A DNA stretch of 64,000 bases from NCBI RefSeq assembly GCF_025370935.1, contig NC_133500.1:6841996-6905995 (forward strand), read 5' to 3'. The first letter of the stretch is position 1, and every line of letters starts with the position of its first letter. The DNA is from Choristoneura fumiferana. Its lineage: Eukaryota > Arthropoda > Insecta > Lepidoptera > Tortricidae. Made by a program: the position numbers and the translations under genes. Under the pieces are notes generated by a model. The model had not been told where the DNA came from, did no database searches, and saw only the letters and a program-made list of their open reading frames with translations. This document shows, one piece after another, positions 50,704 through 61,140 of this stretch.

Positions 50704-51048
50704 GGTTTCCTTCACCGTAAAGCTCGTGGTAAATTTCGCATGTAAATTCACACGTGAATTTCGAAAAAATTTGATATACAAGCCAGGGTTAATAATTATT
50801 ATTATTTTATTTTCAGGTCCATACAAATTACAAAATTAAAATATAATAAAATAAAGAAAACAGTATCAGTAGAAACTTAAAACTAAACTAAAATAAAACT
50901 AGAGGTGCGCATGCAAGCGCCCCCACCGGCTTAACATAGGGCTGTCCCATCGCTCGGCCAATGCCACCAGGACGGTGTTGGGGTTGGGGTTAAACTAACT
51001 ATCCTCTGCTTCAGAATCCATAGGTAGAACCACTAAGCCACTACGGCT
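50704..51048 (-). mobile_element. SINE family A split by a LINE tail
   Basis: The right piece (50990-51048) has the head (minus strand AGCCGTAGTGGCTTAGTGGT). The left piece (50704-50788) has the body to TTCACCGTAAAGCTCGTGG on the plus strand. The break falls inside the B-box region (CCAGGGTT | GGGGTTAAAC). Confidence 0.7.
50789..50988 (-). mobile_element. LINE 3' tail with (AAT)n, nested in a SINE
   Basis: The plus strand starts AATAATTATTATTATTTTAT (tail) and TTCAGGTCCATACAAATTAC. It includes GGGCTGTCCCATCGCTCGGC, the complement of the basic C-terminal coding block also present at 42820. 5'-truncated. Confidence 0.6.
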
Positions 51049-51059
51049 TTTTACAAAAA

Positions 51060-51520
51060 AAACTGACTTAATAATATTTTTTTTTTCACTCTCTGAAGAA
51101 GATTCCGCGGGTAAAAAACCAATCCAATTAAATGATAAAGTAATCCGATATTCTATTTGACAAAAGCAAATATACTAATTAAAGTAAAACAGACGAGAAA
51201 TGACACAGCACAAAAACATGCCAAGTACGGAAAAAGATGACGCTCCGGGTATACTTAAAAGTATCATTATTAAACTAATTTTATATCATTTTTTATGAGA
51301 TAAAATAAAAAAAAATATGTTTATTTATATTTTATAAGGAGGATCGGAGCTCCCCAATAAGTAAATGTAGCAGTGGCCCCCGCTCTACCTGTACAGTTTT
51401 TCTTAGTGATATTTATTACAGAAATAAAAACACAAGATAGGGTGGAATCCAGCAGGCGAGTTAAATAAAATTTTGATGACTGATTTATTTATTACTAACA
51501 ATTATTTTAGAGATCGCTCT
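51060..51520. other. No gene seen
   Basis: AT-rich. 51345-51400 (GGAGGATCGGAGCTCCCCAA) may be part of an older retroposon leading to the LINE end at 51527. Confidence 0.35.
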
Positions 51521-51526
51521 GAGGCG

Positions 51527-51647
51527 GTAAGGCCACCTTTGCTCACTGTATATAATATTTATATACTTGTAATTTCTGTACTGCTTAAGTACAATGTGTT
51601 GGTGTTCAATAAAGAGTCATGATATTGTATTGTATTACCCCCAGAGT
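51527..51647 (+). mobile_element. LINE 3' end with TATTG tail
   Basis: GAGGCGGTAAGGCCACCTTT encodes the last RT residues seen in several lepidopteran LINEs (SEAVRPPLLTVYNI in frame). Then come GTACAATGTGTTGGTGTTCA, AATAAAG and TATTGTATTGTATT. 5'-truncated. Confidence 0.6.
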
Positions 51648-51649
51648 AT

Positions 51650-52560
51650 AAATCCCTGACTGGTTTTATATCGGACTTGGCCCCGTTTTTACACAAATGG
51701 TTTAGTGAGACGGTTTTTTTAAGAGATAAAGCGGAGAGCAGGAAGCTGATATCAGTTATTTTTCCTAGCTAATGAATTGGTGCGCTTGTGATTATTTAAA
51801 GGGTAGCTTAGACCGTTTTCAAAAATGTAGCGCCTGGTTACTTTTTAAATGCAGTAAAAAAAAATATACAAGTTTGGTTATTAATTTTTCCTTAGCTGTT
51901 GTACTCAGTAACCTTATTTTTGTTTCATCCTTCATTAATTGTTTTTGTGTCAATTTTACAATCATGTTTAATGGAAATTGATAGACTTTCTGTTTTTATT
52001 TGTCTGTTAATTATTTAAAACTTACTATAATTTCTAGAAATATCAAACACTATCTTTTGTATTAGTAGGTATATAATGAATACAATTGGATCAAAAATTG
52101 TATTAGTCTAGAAAGAGATTGCTAGTTTTTCAACAGTTTCGTTATTGATGACTTTTATTATTGAAAATTTGTGTTTCACATATACCTACATATTCTCTAC
52201 TTATTCGCTGAAAAAAAAAAATCCCGAATTTTCCTTTTTTATTCGATGAAAAAACATTATGTAAAAAAATTAAAGTACACCTGTGAATACCATTCCTTAT
52301 TCTAGCGTGACGAAGTATTCGATAATACCGGTTAAGCTTTCCTTTAGAACGGATTGCTCGATTACCGTAATTAAATTAAAGTTTATTTAAATACCAATGT
52401 TTTATAGCACGTTAACAGCAACGCTCCTAAGCCGTTCTGTGTTATTTTTAGTGCTATAGAATTCTTTGGCGCATATTGAGTGTATTTTTTTAAGAAATAA
52501 AGATAATAAACCCTAAGATACAACTAATGGCATTGTGCCTACCTTTCAGGTCACTATAGT
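51650..52560. other. No gene seen
   Basis: AT-rich. The 69-codon frame at 51772-51981 is Cys- and Phe-rich with no motif. Confidence 0.4.
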
Positions 52561-52568
52561 CTGTAGAC

Positions 52569-52773
52569 AAGCGAATTAGCTCGTTGAAGTGGCAATGACG
52601 CCATATAGCACGGAGAACAGATGGCCGTTGGGGCCGAAAAGTTCTCAAAGGGAGACCGCGGATCGGCAAGCGCAGAGTAAGACGTCCACCAACGAGATGG
52701 ATGGATGACTGGTCAAAGCCGCGGGTTCACGGTGGACGCAAGGCCTCTTCCAACCGAAGCAGCTGGGGGGTAC
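52569..52773 (+). mobile_element. RTE LINE C-terminal fragment
   Basis: Plus strand: CTCGTTGAAGTGGCAATGAC, CACGGAGAACAGATGGCCGT, CGGATCGGCAAGCGCAGAGT, CCACCAACGAGATGGATGGA. In frame these give RTDGRWGRKVLKGRPRIGKR and PPTRW. The (GAT)n end is missing. Confidence 0.8.
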
Positions 52774-52774
52774 A

Positions 52775-52890
52775 TGTACATATACTAATTTCGTATTTCG
52801 TATTTCCTTAGAAAAATATAACTTAATTTTTTCGTAATGGCTACGGAACCCTATTTTGGGCATGTCCGACATGCTCTTGGCCTGTTTTTT
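52775..52890 (-). repeat. GGGTTCCGTAGCC-type repeat, left end
   Basis: TCGTAATGGCTACGGAACCC, TATTTTGGGCATGTCCGAC and CTCTTGGCCTGTTTTT are the complement of the start of the element at 41555. Confidence 0.75.
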
Positions 52891-53444
52891 TCACTTGTAT
52901 CATATTAGTACTTTTAACCTTAATATATTGGTTAAATTATAGTATGGTATGTTTTACCACCATATTTTCATACGGGCCAAATTTACTCTCAATTGGGTCA
53001 AAGTACTGTGCTGAAATAATACAAATCTTTAGTCAGTAAAAAGTCAAAGTTTCTCTTTTTAATGGCAAGATGGCGCTAAAGTAAACGTGCAAAAAAAACA
53101 ATAGCTCCGTATCACAACCTGTAGGTTCTATTTGATACATGGTGTTCACAAAACAAGCGCGTGCATATAGAGCTGCATTCAAATTGAAAATGCACTCACC
53201 GTGCGCCGGAGTTGGTGTTGAATGATTCATTTAAAACACCCGTTTATACTACCAGTTACGCGATGGTGGGGTTTGGTGTAAGTCAGAGACTTTTCACGCT
53301 TTCAATGCTTTTGTTATCCCGAAAAACCATTTAATTTCCTAAGAAAGTTTCGTTGTATTATTTATAAAAGCAGGTTTGTATCACTTTTTAAATGCTTTTG
53401 TTTAGGAAAAATTAATATGCTGGTTTTTTCTGGAACTATGTTTT

Positions 53445-53715
53445 TCTTAAGACAATAATTACTGAATCGATACATCGCCTTGGCTACCCCCCAATGTCTT
53501 TAAAAGACTTATCCAACGATACCCCACAATAAAGGATAGGGTTAGTCGAGGAAAAAAATCACCCCCATTTTACGTCTATGGGAGGTACGTACAGTTTTTT
53601 TATTATTATTTTATTTTACCATTTTGTCGGCGGACTATATTCATGCCAAATTACAGCTATCTAGCAATAACGATCTCTGATCTTAGCCGCGGGTCGACAA
53701 AACTATAAGGGTTCC
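53445..53715 (+). repeat. GGGTTCCGTAGCC-type repeat, right half
   Basis: CTGAATCGATACATCGCCTT, ACGATACCCCACAATAAAGG, TTACAGCTATCTAGCAATAA and CTATAAGGGTTCC match 42020-42310. The left half is absent. Confidence 0.7.
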
Positions 53716-54079
53716 TAGTTGACTGCTAAAAAACAGTAAATGGTCGATGTTCTGCTACAAGTGATGTTCAATTTATCAGCATCTTTTGGCTAGTGAAACG
53801 CTATCTCTTCTTTCATTAACCACACACCCACAGTTGGGTAGAGGTCGATTATAAAGCATGACACACAACAGAAAACATTTAGAGAACATGCACCTTATAG
53901 GAATGCTATGATTTAATCTTTATTCGAATTCCCAATCTATATGGCAGTTATTAAGTTTTATTACCATTTGAATTTTAGAAAATTCTTTGTCTCGTAAGTG
54001 TTCACTATAAATTTAATACTGTCATAGTTTAAGTGCTTGGAAAACGAGAGTGAATGTTTGTTGTATTAGTTAATCATGA

Positions 54080-54236
54080 CAGATATTTGTATGAAAAATA
54101 CGAATGTTTGTTCTCGGGTCTTGGGTGTTTAATATGTATTTAAGTATGTATCTATCATTTATCCGTTGCTTAGTACCCTAACAAGCTTTGCTAAGCTTAC
54201 TTTGGACTAGTCAATGGTGTGAATTGTCCCTGATTC
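54080..54236 (+). mobile_element. SINE family B, 5'-truncated
   Basis: CAGATATTTGTATGAAAAAT to GTGAATTGTCCCTGATT, without the tRNA-like head. It is followed 84 bases later by a full copy in the same orientation. Confidence 0.8.
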
Positions 54237-54320
54237 TACCAATTTACAAACTTGGTATGAACCGAAATACTGAGACAAATGGGTCTCCTAAATAAGGCAC
54301 TTAAAGAAACCATTTTTTTT

Positions 54321-54580
54321 GACGACCAGATGGCCTAGTGGTTAGAGAACCTGACTACGAAGCTTGAGGTCCCGGGTTCGATTCCCGTGTCGGGGCAGAT
54401 ATTTGTATGAAAAATACGAATGTTTGTTCTCGGGTCTTGGGTGTTTAATATGTATTTAAGTATGTGTCTATTTATATAATTATATTTATCCGTTGCTTTG
54501 TACCCATAACACAAGCTTTGCTAAGCTTACTTTGGGACTAGGTCAATTGGTGTGAATTGTCCCGTGATATTTATTTAATT
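54321..54580 (+). mobile_element. SINE family B, full length
   Basis: The best family member here: head GACGACCAGATGGCCTAGTG (A box), B box CGGGTTCGATTCCCG, body and the tail GTCCCGTGATATTTATTTAA. It looks the least decayed of the family and could be young. Confidence 0.9.
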
Positions 54581-55515
54581 AAATTATATTTTATTCTGCA
54601 TGCCAATTTACAAGGACATTCGGAATGTTTGCAACACATAATATTCGACAAAATGTTACGAAACTATACTGAGCGACAAAAAATCTGGCCCTCAAATATA
54701 TGCAGTAATGGGTAATTTTGTATGTATGTAGAGTGGCCCAAAATTTGTGCCGCTGTGTATATATTATATCTAGTTACAATGCCGCTAATAAACAGGATAC
54801 ATTTTAATAGTTTTTTATAAATTCCTGTGTCTCTTGTCATACAATTTTGTACGAAAAGTATTCCGTAATTTTTGTTCTTTTGTGTTTCTTAAAATGCAGC
54901 AAAATTTTGTGGGTTTAAATGCTACATTGTGTAATGATAATTACTTACGTGCAAAGCTGGTACCAGAACCTTTTTTTACCGACAGCTTGGAGTCTTTAAC
55001 CGTTTTTTACCGGTTTTTTCTTTACATTTTTGTTTAGTATACGCTCCGCTTAACCCGGTGACAATAGTTCATAGTAAATTAAAGTAGAATTTAACACCTT
55101 GATCTATGGTAAGGTTCCGTTAGAAATTAAAATTTAATGAGTTTAGTTTTAAAATAAATTTTTCATCACGTAAGCTCTGAGAGTAGGTTGCATTTAACTT
55201 GAAATCCGTTAATAAAAGTAACGAAATTAAAATTAAAGATGTAAATTCGATTTACATCTTTAGAGATGTAAGCAAGATTTAAAATCGAATGGTGCTCCTT
55301 TGTATTCACGAACAGGTAAACAAGGAGGTTTTAATGCGTAATACTTACCTCCAAACATTCATGCTGGCATAATGCTGCTGGCCAGTGCTGGCTAAATGTG
55401 CCAAAGCCAAAGAGCGCAAGGCCATCAAAAAAAAAAAACAAAAGACGGTTTGGCGCGATAAATTTTCTGCCGCTCTGTTATAAATTGCGTATGCATATAT
55501 AACGGTTTTTCTTTA
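54581..55515. other. No gene seen
   Basis: AT-rich. The 67-codon frame at 54834-55037 is Phe-rich without a motif. An A-run lies near 55425. Confidence 0.4.
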
Positions 55516-55521
55516 TATTAA

Positions 55522-55622
55522 TTAAAGAAAGAAAGAAAGAAAGAAAGAAAAGTTTATTTTGGCTCCAAAATGTACCACCTAAAACTAAGACTAAAACCAA
55601 TAACTATAAACTTTAATTACTA
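55522..55622 (-). mobile_element. Retroposon 3' end with (CTTT)n tail
   Basis: The plus strand shows GAAAGAAAGAAAGAAAGAAA then AGTTTATTTTGGCTCCAAAA. Read on the minus strand this is a 3' UTR with AATAAA running into (CTTT)n. Confidence 0.5.
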
Positions 55623-55629
55623 TATATTA

Positions 55630-55725
55630 ATTATATTGACCCGGATAAGTCACGTCTAAAATCGAGTTAAGCCCGACCATGTATTTAATATTAGTTAGTC
55701 TCACGGTAGTTTCATGTTCAAAATA
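55630..55725 (-). mobile_element. Penelope-like element scrap
   Basis: GACCCGGATAAGTCACGTCT, AAATCGAGTTAAGCCCGAC and AGTCTCACGGTAGTTTCATG are terminal sequences of the PLE family at 27390 with the centre deleted. Confidence 0.65.
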
Positions 55726-55729
55726 AAGA

Positions 55730-56390
55730 ACTATGTTATACGAAATAAATTTTATAATCAATTAATCTAATTCAAAGTAAGTGGAGTGGAGTAAATAACA
55801 ATTAAGTGGAAAAACGTAATAAGCATTAAACGTAATACCAGAGACTTGTTTAGTGATGGGCCCTAATTGGATCTTGAGTTATATCGGTACTTATTAATTG
55901 GTAAGTAACGAATATTCTTGCGAACTCCGTTTAGCCTTACATAAGTGGCAAATAATATTCCAACCTAGAATTTCACTAATATTCTCATAAAAAATTGCGT
56001 AATAATCGGATTAATGATGAAATTACATATGATTAAGATTTTAAGTTATTAGTTTTATAGACTCAAGTTTCGACACTTTGACACACTAGTCTTGTGAAAT
56101 TGACAGCTCTCACCCGCACCATACTACAATGAAAGTACTGAAGTGGTATCGTTCCTTTAATTATTTGGAAACCGTCCCCAAAGACCCCTAATGCTCGTAA
56201 AACAAAATGAAAAAGGCCGATAATCGATCCGGATGTCAGGTCGTTGGCCCCAATTTAGTTATTCTTGGGTGAATCTTTTGAAATACTTACACTGATTGGT
56301 ATAAACTAAACTGGTAAAGTCTTCGAGCAGTGTGTGTTGCCAGTGAACCTATGGCGCTGAAGCGTGGTCCTTGACTGTTGGCCTTTTATA
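55730..56390. other. No gene seen
   Basis: AT-rich. No repeat recognised. Confidence 0.4.
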
Positions 56391-56396
56391 GGCTCA

Positions 56397-56521
56397 GCAG
56401 GGCTACTACGAAACTCGAAGTTCGTGTCGTACCGTCCCTCTCGCTCTCGTATTAAACAGTATAAGTGTCAGAGAGACCGCACGCCATGAACTTCGAGTTT
56501 CGAGTTACGTAGTAGCCCTGC
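56397..56521. mobile_element. MITE with GCAGGGCTACTACG ends
   Basis: GCAGGGCTACTACGAAACTC and the inverted GCAGGGCTACTACGTAACTC bound a 125-bp element with CCCTCTCGCTCTCGTATTAA inside. The arms also share CGAAGTTC and GAACTTCG. A half copy is at 35305. The target duplication is unclear. Confidence 0.75.
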
Positions 56522-56629
56522 AGAGTCACGCAACGAGCTATGCTTGAAGTATCTTTGCGCGATAGAATCCGGAATACCGAAATTCGTTGAAAAACTGAAG
56601 TCATCGTAACATAACTGGACAAATATGCA

Positions 56630-56884
56630 AGTTGAAGTGGCATGGGCGGGCCACATCGCTCGAAGAACAGATAACCGTTGGGGGAGAAAAGTCCTCGAGT
56701 GGCGACCACGAACCGGAAGACGAAGCGTTGACAGCCCTCCCACTAGGTGGACTGACGACATCGTGAGAATTGCGGACAACCGGTGTATGCAAATGCAAAG
56801 TTAACGTTCATTGTGGCGTTCTAAGGAGGAGGCCTTAATTCAGCAGTGGACGACGTCCGGGTGTTGAAGATGATTAATGATTAA
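56630..56884 (+). mobile_element. RTE LINE 3' end
   Basis: Plus strand TTGAAGTGGCATGGGCGGGC, CGAAGAACAGATAACCGTTG, CCACTAGGTGGACTGACGAC and GCAGTGGACGACGTCCGG, ending in degraded GAT repeats where the hAT-like element has inserted. Encodes WHGRATSLEEQ-type frames only with shifts. Confidence 0.78.
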
Positions 56885-57733
56885 AGGGTCTATATTAATT
56901 CGCATAAATTAATTGTCCTAATTGAGACTGGTATAACGTTATTTCGCATAATGTAAATGCGCATAATTTGGATTGGCATAACAGTAAGTTGGCATAAATT
57001 TAATTAGCATAGCATTACTTTGCATAGGTATAAAAGAGTATAAACACAAAATGATTATTTTAATGAAATTTAAAATTTTATTTGTCAAACAATTATAGTA
57101 TAGTATAGTATAGTATTTATTTATTTGCCAGAATTATGGTACATGAAGATGATAGTACAAAAAATATAAATACAGAGCAGCACAATTCACCATTAATAGG
57201 CATGCAAAAATTAGATTCTTAATTACATTAACTACATACAATATGTTCATGTCAACTTTACATTAGTTACTATGTCAAAAATTCCTTAATACTATAAAAA
57301 CATTTTTCCTTTAGCCAGGATTTAAGTTTAAACAGAAACCTTTTACACGGCAGAGCTCTCAACTCCACGGGAATATTATTATAAAGTGTTACATTAAGTG
57401 AAAAATTATTACTTAAAGTAAAATGATTATTGTTTTATTTACTCAGTTAAATTAGATCTGAGAAGTAAACTATTATGTGAAAATATCTGTTATTGGGCTA
57501 CATATATTATAAAAAAATACCTAACATCGACGCTTCGCTTCCGCCTTAGCCTTCTGAACCTAACCTAACCGAGTCGGTTTTGCCCTGCAACAAGCTAATT
57601 TGACTCGTTTGATAAATAAGTGTTATGCTTCTTTATAATTATGCAAGTTCGCTGTTATGCACAATTACGTTATGCCAAATCTGCTATGCGAATTCATATT
57701 AAGACAATTAATGTTATGCGTAATAAGGCACCC
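56885..57733 (-). mobile_element. hAT-like nonautonomous element with GCATAA iterons, copy 2
   Basis: It starts AGGGTC (complement of the AGACCCT end) and ends GGCACCC. It is flanked by perfect 8-bp duplications ATGATTAA (56877-56884 and 57734-57741). Both ends hold several GCATAA-type motifs. The inner block CCGAGTCGGTTTTGCCCTG, with AACCTAACCTAACC, is shared with copy 1 (11491-12463). A LINE end is nested at 57100-57395. Confidence 0.82.
57100..57395 (-). mobile_element. LINE RT C-terminus and 3' end, nested
   Basis: The minus strand reads VTLYNNIPVELRALPCKRFL then FKLKSWLKEKCFYSIKEFLT and a stop. This is the typical C-terminal block of a CR1/Jockey-type RT. A UTR and an AATAAATAAATACTATAC tail follow (plus strand ATAGTATAGTATAGTATTTA at 57098). 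Confidence 0.7.
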
Positions 57734-57741
57734 ATGATTAA

Positions 57742-58440
57742 AACATTCATTCGTAACACAAGTAAGTTACTACTTTACAAATCTTTAATACCTTTACCAT
57801 TCATTAATTAAGTCTTTCGACCAATTAACCAAAAATCTCAAACGGACTACTTTTTTTCCTTAAATGCTTGACCCAATCGAAATCCAATCATACGACGTTT
57901 ACCCTAAAGGATATTCACGAGTTTAATGAAATGTATTTAATTTTGTATGCATCCAAAAAGACTGGCATCGTTAAAAAGCGTCCTATGGTACATTGAAAAA
58001 ACGGGGACAGTTGCAAAAAAAAGGTGAAGGTCCGTGGTTCTGCCAACGTTTTTTCGGTTTTGTGTACTTCATTCAACTTTATGTATTCCGATTTTCTTTA
58101 CATGCGAATAAATAACCATTTTATCAAACAGATTTAACTGTGACTGACACTCTTGTAACGATTCTTCCTTCTAGGTCGGTGTCTCATGTCTGAAAGTCGA
58201 GGTTAGTATCAGATTTTTCTAGTTGTATTTGCATTTTTATAACTTTTTATTAATTAAACACATAAAAATAACGTTTTCATCTAAGATTGATGTACCAAGG
58301 CGATCTTATCTCATAAGAGATCTCTTCCAGTTAACCTAAGAACGATTGACAGGACAACAGAAACAAGAGTAGACACGTAGTTAATAAATAATCGTCGTTG
58401 TTGTATTGTTGTTTTTGTAACATATTGTACTTATGTACTG
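57742..58440. other. No gene seen
   Basis: AT-rich. A 63-codon frame at 57620-57811 starts inside the hAT-like element and is not a gene. Confidence 0.4.
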
Positions 58441-58447
58441 GTGTTAC

Positions 58448-58590
58448 AGTGTAGTCCGTTTAGTACGACTTCGCATTTTACAACCAACCGTTTTTAGCGA
58501 CGTAAGTATAGGCCTATTCGTTTAGTACGGCGTCCGGTAAGTACGACGTAATATCACCGGTCCCTTGGCCGTCGTTATAACCGGATTTTA
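58448..58590. mobile_element. Possible pogo/Tigger-like end
   Basis: CAGTGTAGTCCGTTTAGTAC, then TTCGTTTAGTACGGCG and GGTAAGTACGACG. Ends of CAGT with TACGAC-type repeats are typical of pogo-like transposons as I recall them. The other end was not found. Confidence 0.35.
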
Positions 58591-58950
58591 CTTTGATAAG
58601 GAATATTTCGATTGTGTTGTATCGTCCACGTTTCTGCTCCAATAATAATTAAAACTTCACACTTTACGACATATTTTAAAATTACAACCAAATTAATAAA
58701 AAACGAGACTAAATAGGTTGACCCGATAGACTAGTTACTCAACGGGTTAGGAAAAATCCAACGGAACCCTAGCCAGCAAAAGTTTATCCTGTCTCGACCT
58801 AATTACATCCGGTGGGCAGACGTTTCGAGCAATTATTTTGCAGGGACTTTCGCCCGTGACTGTACAGATTGCGCGCGACAGTACGTGACAAAAGTTTTCT
58901 GTGATGAAATGCTCTAGTTTTTTTTGACAATAATTGAGTTGTTGCGTTTT
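58591..58950. other. No gene seen
   Basis: 58770-58890 is less AT-rich (CCGGTGGGCAGACGTTTCGA, ATTGCGCGCGACAGTACGTG). No frame or family recognised. Confidence 0.35.
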
Positions 58951-58955
58951 GTTTT

Positions 58956-59350
58956 GTTTTTTTTTTATGGTGTAGGGGGCAAACGAGCAGGCGGATCGCC
59001 TGATGGTAAGCGATTACCGTCGCCCATGGACACCTGCAACGCCAGAAGAGTCACAAGTGCGTTGTCGGCCTTTAAGGTAGGAGTACGCTCTTTTCTTGAA
59101 AACTTGAAGGTCATATCGGTCCGGGAATACCGCAGGCGATAGTTCATTCCAGAGTTTTGCTGTGCGAGGCAGGACATTTCTGGAAAAACGCACAGTAGAG
59201 GAACGCCAACCGTCGAAATGGTGAGAATGGAAGTGTTGTCGCGTAGGTCGGTGGCGAAAGGATGCGGCAGGGATCAACCCGAATAACTCCTCGGAGCACT
59301 GTTTGCGATAGTATTGGCATAGCGTAATGATGAACCAGTGTGGCAACTCG
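58956..59350 (-). mobile_element. CR1-like LINE, RT C-terminus and 3' end
   Basis: The minus-strand frame to 59014 reads CSEELFGLIPAASFRHRPTR, then FDGWRSSTVRFSRNVLPRTA and KLWNELSPAVFPDRYDLQVF, KKRAYSYLKGRQ. This is the C-terminal block after the RT domain (R-F-x-R-x-F-LPR-T-A-x-LWNELP-x-VFP-x-YD-x-x-FK) of many lepidopteran CR1-like LINEs. It is the longest intact TE-coding stretch in the window (110 codons with the ATG shown). The 3' tail (GGCGATCCGCCTGCTCGTTT and a T-run on the plus strand) resembles retroposon L. Confidence 0.82.
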
Positions 59351-59435
59351 GACGATTAGATAGGGAAAATATGCGGTGTGGTGCGAGAAAGGCCGTGTGT
59401 GTATATAAATGTTCAGCGTTTATACGTCGTTTTTT

Positions 59436-59660
59436 AGGGTTCCGTAGTCAAAATGGCAAAAAGTAAACCCTTATAGTTTAGCCATGCCTTTCTGTCTGTC
59501 CGTCCGCGGCTTTGCTAGGGATTATCAATGTTAGAAAGCTGTAACTGTGCACGAATATATATGTAAACTATGCCGATTTTTCGATTCAGTGATTTGTTTG
59601 CGAAATATTCAACTTTAAAGTGCAAATTTTCATGAAAATCGAGCGCCCCCCCCCCCGAAA
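59436..59660 (-). repeat. GGGTTCCGTAGCC-type repeat, right half
   Basis: TTAGGGTTCCGTAGTCAAAA, CTTATAGTTTAGCCATGCC, GTCCGTCCGCGGCTTTGCTA and a CGAGCGCCCCCCCCCC run are the complement of 41980-42349. Confidence 0.75.
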
Positions 59661-60035
59661 AATTTCGAAGGTAATTTCGATACAGTCAAAGATATGACAG
59701 TCTGGGCTTGAACTCACGATCCCTGCTTGAGAGTCCATAATTATTATATATCTGCCGAAGAAATGAAAGCGAAATTTACTATGAAAAGGTCTCAAACTTG
59801 TACGCGTTTTCTTTCCACAATATTATACGTTGACTTACTATTTTTTTAGTCCCCATAATGTGTACTTTCACATTACTAAGCCGTATTTTTCTCCTTAAAA
59901 CATAAAAGACTTAAGATTCTTTTTCGCCCCAATTTTCATAATTAAACCAAATTCGTTAATTGGCTTGCTATATTTACTTGGTTTTGTTGAGTTTAAATAA
60001 CAATTCGGGGTACTACAAAAACCCATTTATAACCC
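59661..60035. other. No gene seen; possible SINE A scrap
   Basis: 59700-59745 (GTCTGGGCTTGAACTCACGA) resembles the B-box region of SINE A inverted, with little else preserved. Confidence 0.35.
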
Positions 60036-60040
60036 ATTTC

Positions 60041-60220
60041 ATCATTATCATCAGCCTATAGCAGTCTACTTCTTCCTAAGCCTCCCCCAATGAGCGCCAT
60101 TGTGCCCTGTCCTCGACGAGACGCATCCAGCTTCTACCAGTAGCCTTCCGCAGATCGTCACTCCACCTGGCCGGAGGCCTACACTACGTTTGCCGAGACG
60201 CGGTCTCTACTCAAGAACTC
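60041..60220 (-). mobile_element. RTE LINE 3' end, diverged subfamily
   Basis: ATCATTATCATCAGCCTATA (tail), CCTCCCCCAATGAGCGCCAT, CAGATCGTCACTCCACCTGG and CCGAGACGCGGTCTCTACTC follow the RTE order with many changes. Confidence 0.65.
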
Positions 60221-60269
60221 GTACAGAAAGAAGTAGATACAGCGTTCATAGCGGTAGGTATAGCTGTTA

Positions 60270-60527
60270 TCATCATCATCCCAGCCTATGTTTTTCCCAC
60301 TGCTGGGCACAGACCTACCTCTCAAAATGAGCGGGCTTGGGCCGTAAGTCCCACGCAGGTCTAGTGCAGATTTGGAATTTCATACACACCACAAATTGCG
60401 TCGCAGATTTGTGCACGAAATTTACCTTTACTTTAAAGCTCGTGGTAAATCTAATTTCTTGCATGAATTTGAAAAAAACTCAGAAGTGTGAGCCCGGGTA
60501 GGTCAAACCACTAGGCAAGCACGGCTT
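60270..60527 (-). mobile_element. SINE family A, diverged
   Basis: CATCATCATCCCAGCCTATG (tail), CACTGCTGGGCACAGACCTA, GGGCCGTAAGTCCCACGC, TGAGCCCGGGTAGGTCAAACC (B box partly deleted) and CTAGGCAAGCACGGC. Confidence 0.8.
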
Positions 60528-60529
60528 TT

Positions 60530-60955
60530 TTGTTGTGTAACAGTGAAGCAACTAAATTTTCTTGAGACGTCACTCAACCAAATAAATAAAAAAAAAACAA
60601 TTTTAATTTTTCATACAGCTAAAGTTCACCCAACTCAAAAACAATAACGATTGTCCAATCTTCATTAATCCCAAGAAACTGACCTCGATTGGCTATCCCT
60701 CTTAACTCATGTTGGGCGTCTCCCTCACTCGCCCCCAATTACGGGCCGTACAAACGATAGCCATTCGCGCAACAAAGGGAATTATTAAAGCACTGAGGAA
60801 TTAATTGTTATCTGGAAGCGACTTGGTGAACTGAGAGCTTAATTTTTGACCTTAGACATTAGCGGGAATGTTCCAAATTCTTGTTACTAAGGGACCCCAT
60901 ACATCACTGTATTATTGTTATTCTTTTCTGGTATTTTTTCTTTTATCTTACACCG
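60530..60955. other. No gene seen; one mixed-composition stretch
   Basis: 60690-60860 is more balanced in base composition (GCGTCTCCCTCACTCGCCCC, GGGCCGTACAAACGATAGCC) and unique in the window. It could be conserved non-coding DNA. Confidence 0.35.
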
Positions 60956-60957
60956 TA

Positions 60958-61140
60958 GTTTTTAAGTATTTTATTTTTAATTATTTTATTTTGAAAAAAT
61001 GACTTTCTGCCAAAGTTTCTTGCGGTGCATTCTTCTTGGCAATTATGGTCTTTCCGAAAGCGCAGGTAGTTTAAAAAATGACATGTAAAAGTTCCCATTG
61101 CGGCCTATTTAAGTACTGGATAAATGACTTGAATTTGATT
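60958..61140 (+). mobile_element. LINE 3' UTR, same family as 35635
   Basis: GACTTTCTGCCAAAGTTTCT, GCATTCTTCTTGGCAATTAT and CCCATTGCGGCCTATTTAAG, ending at a short TTTGAATTTGA-like tail. Confidence 0.75.

Noticed and set aside
53033..53230. 65-codon minus frame followed by a GGTGAGT donor-like site
   Set aside because: One splice-like site alone is weak; the frame continues through the supposed donor and has no recognisable domain.
54321..54395. tRNA gene suggested by GGTTCGATTCCC
   Set aside because: Same reasoning: it is the head of SINE B, joined to a SINE body.
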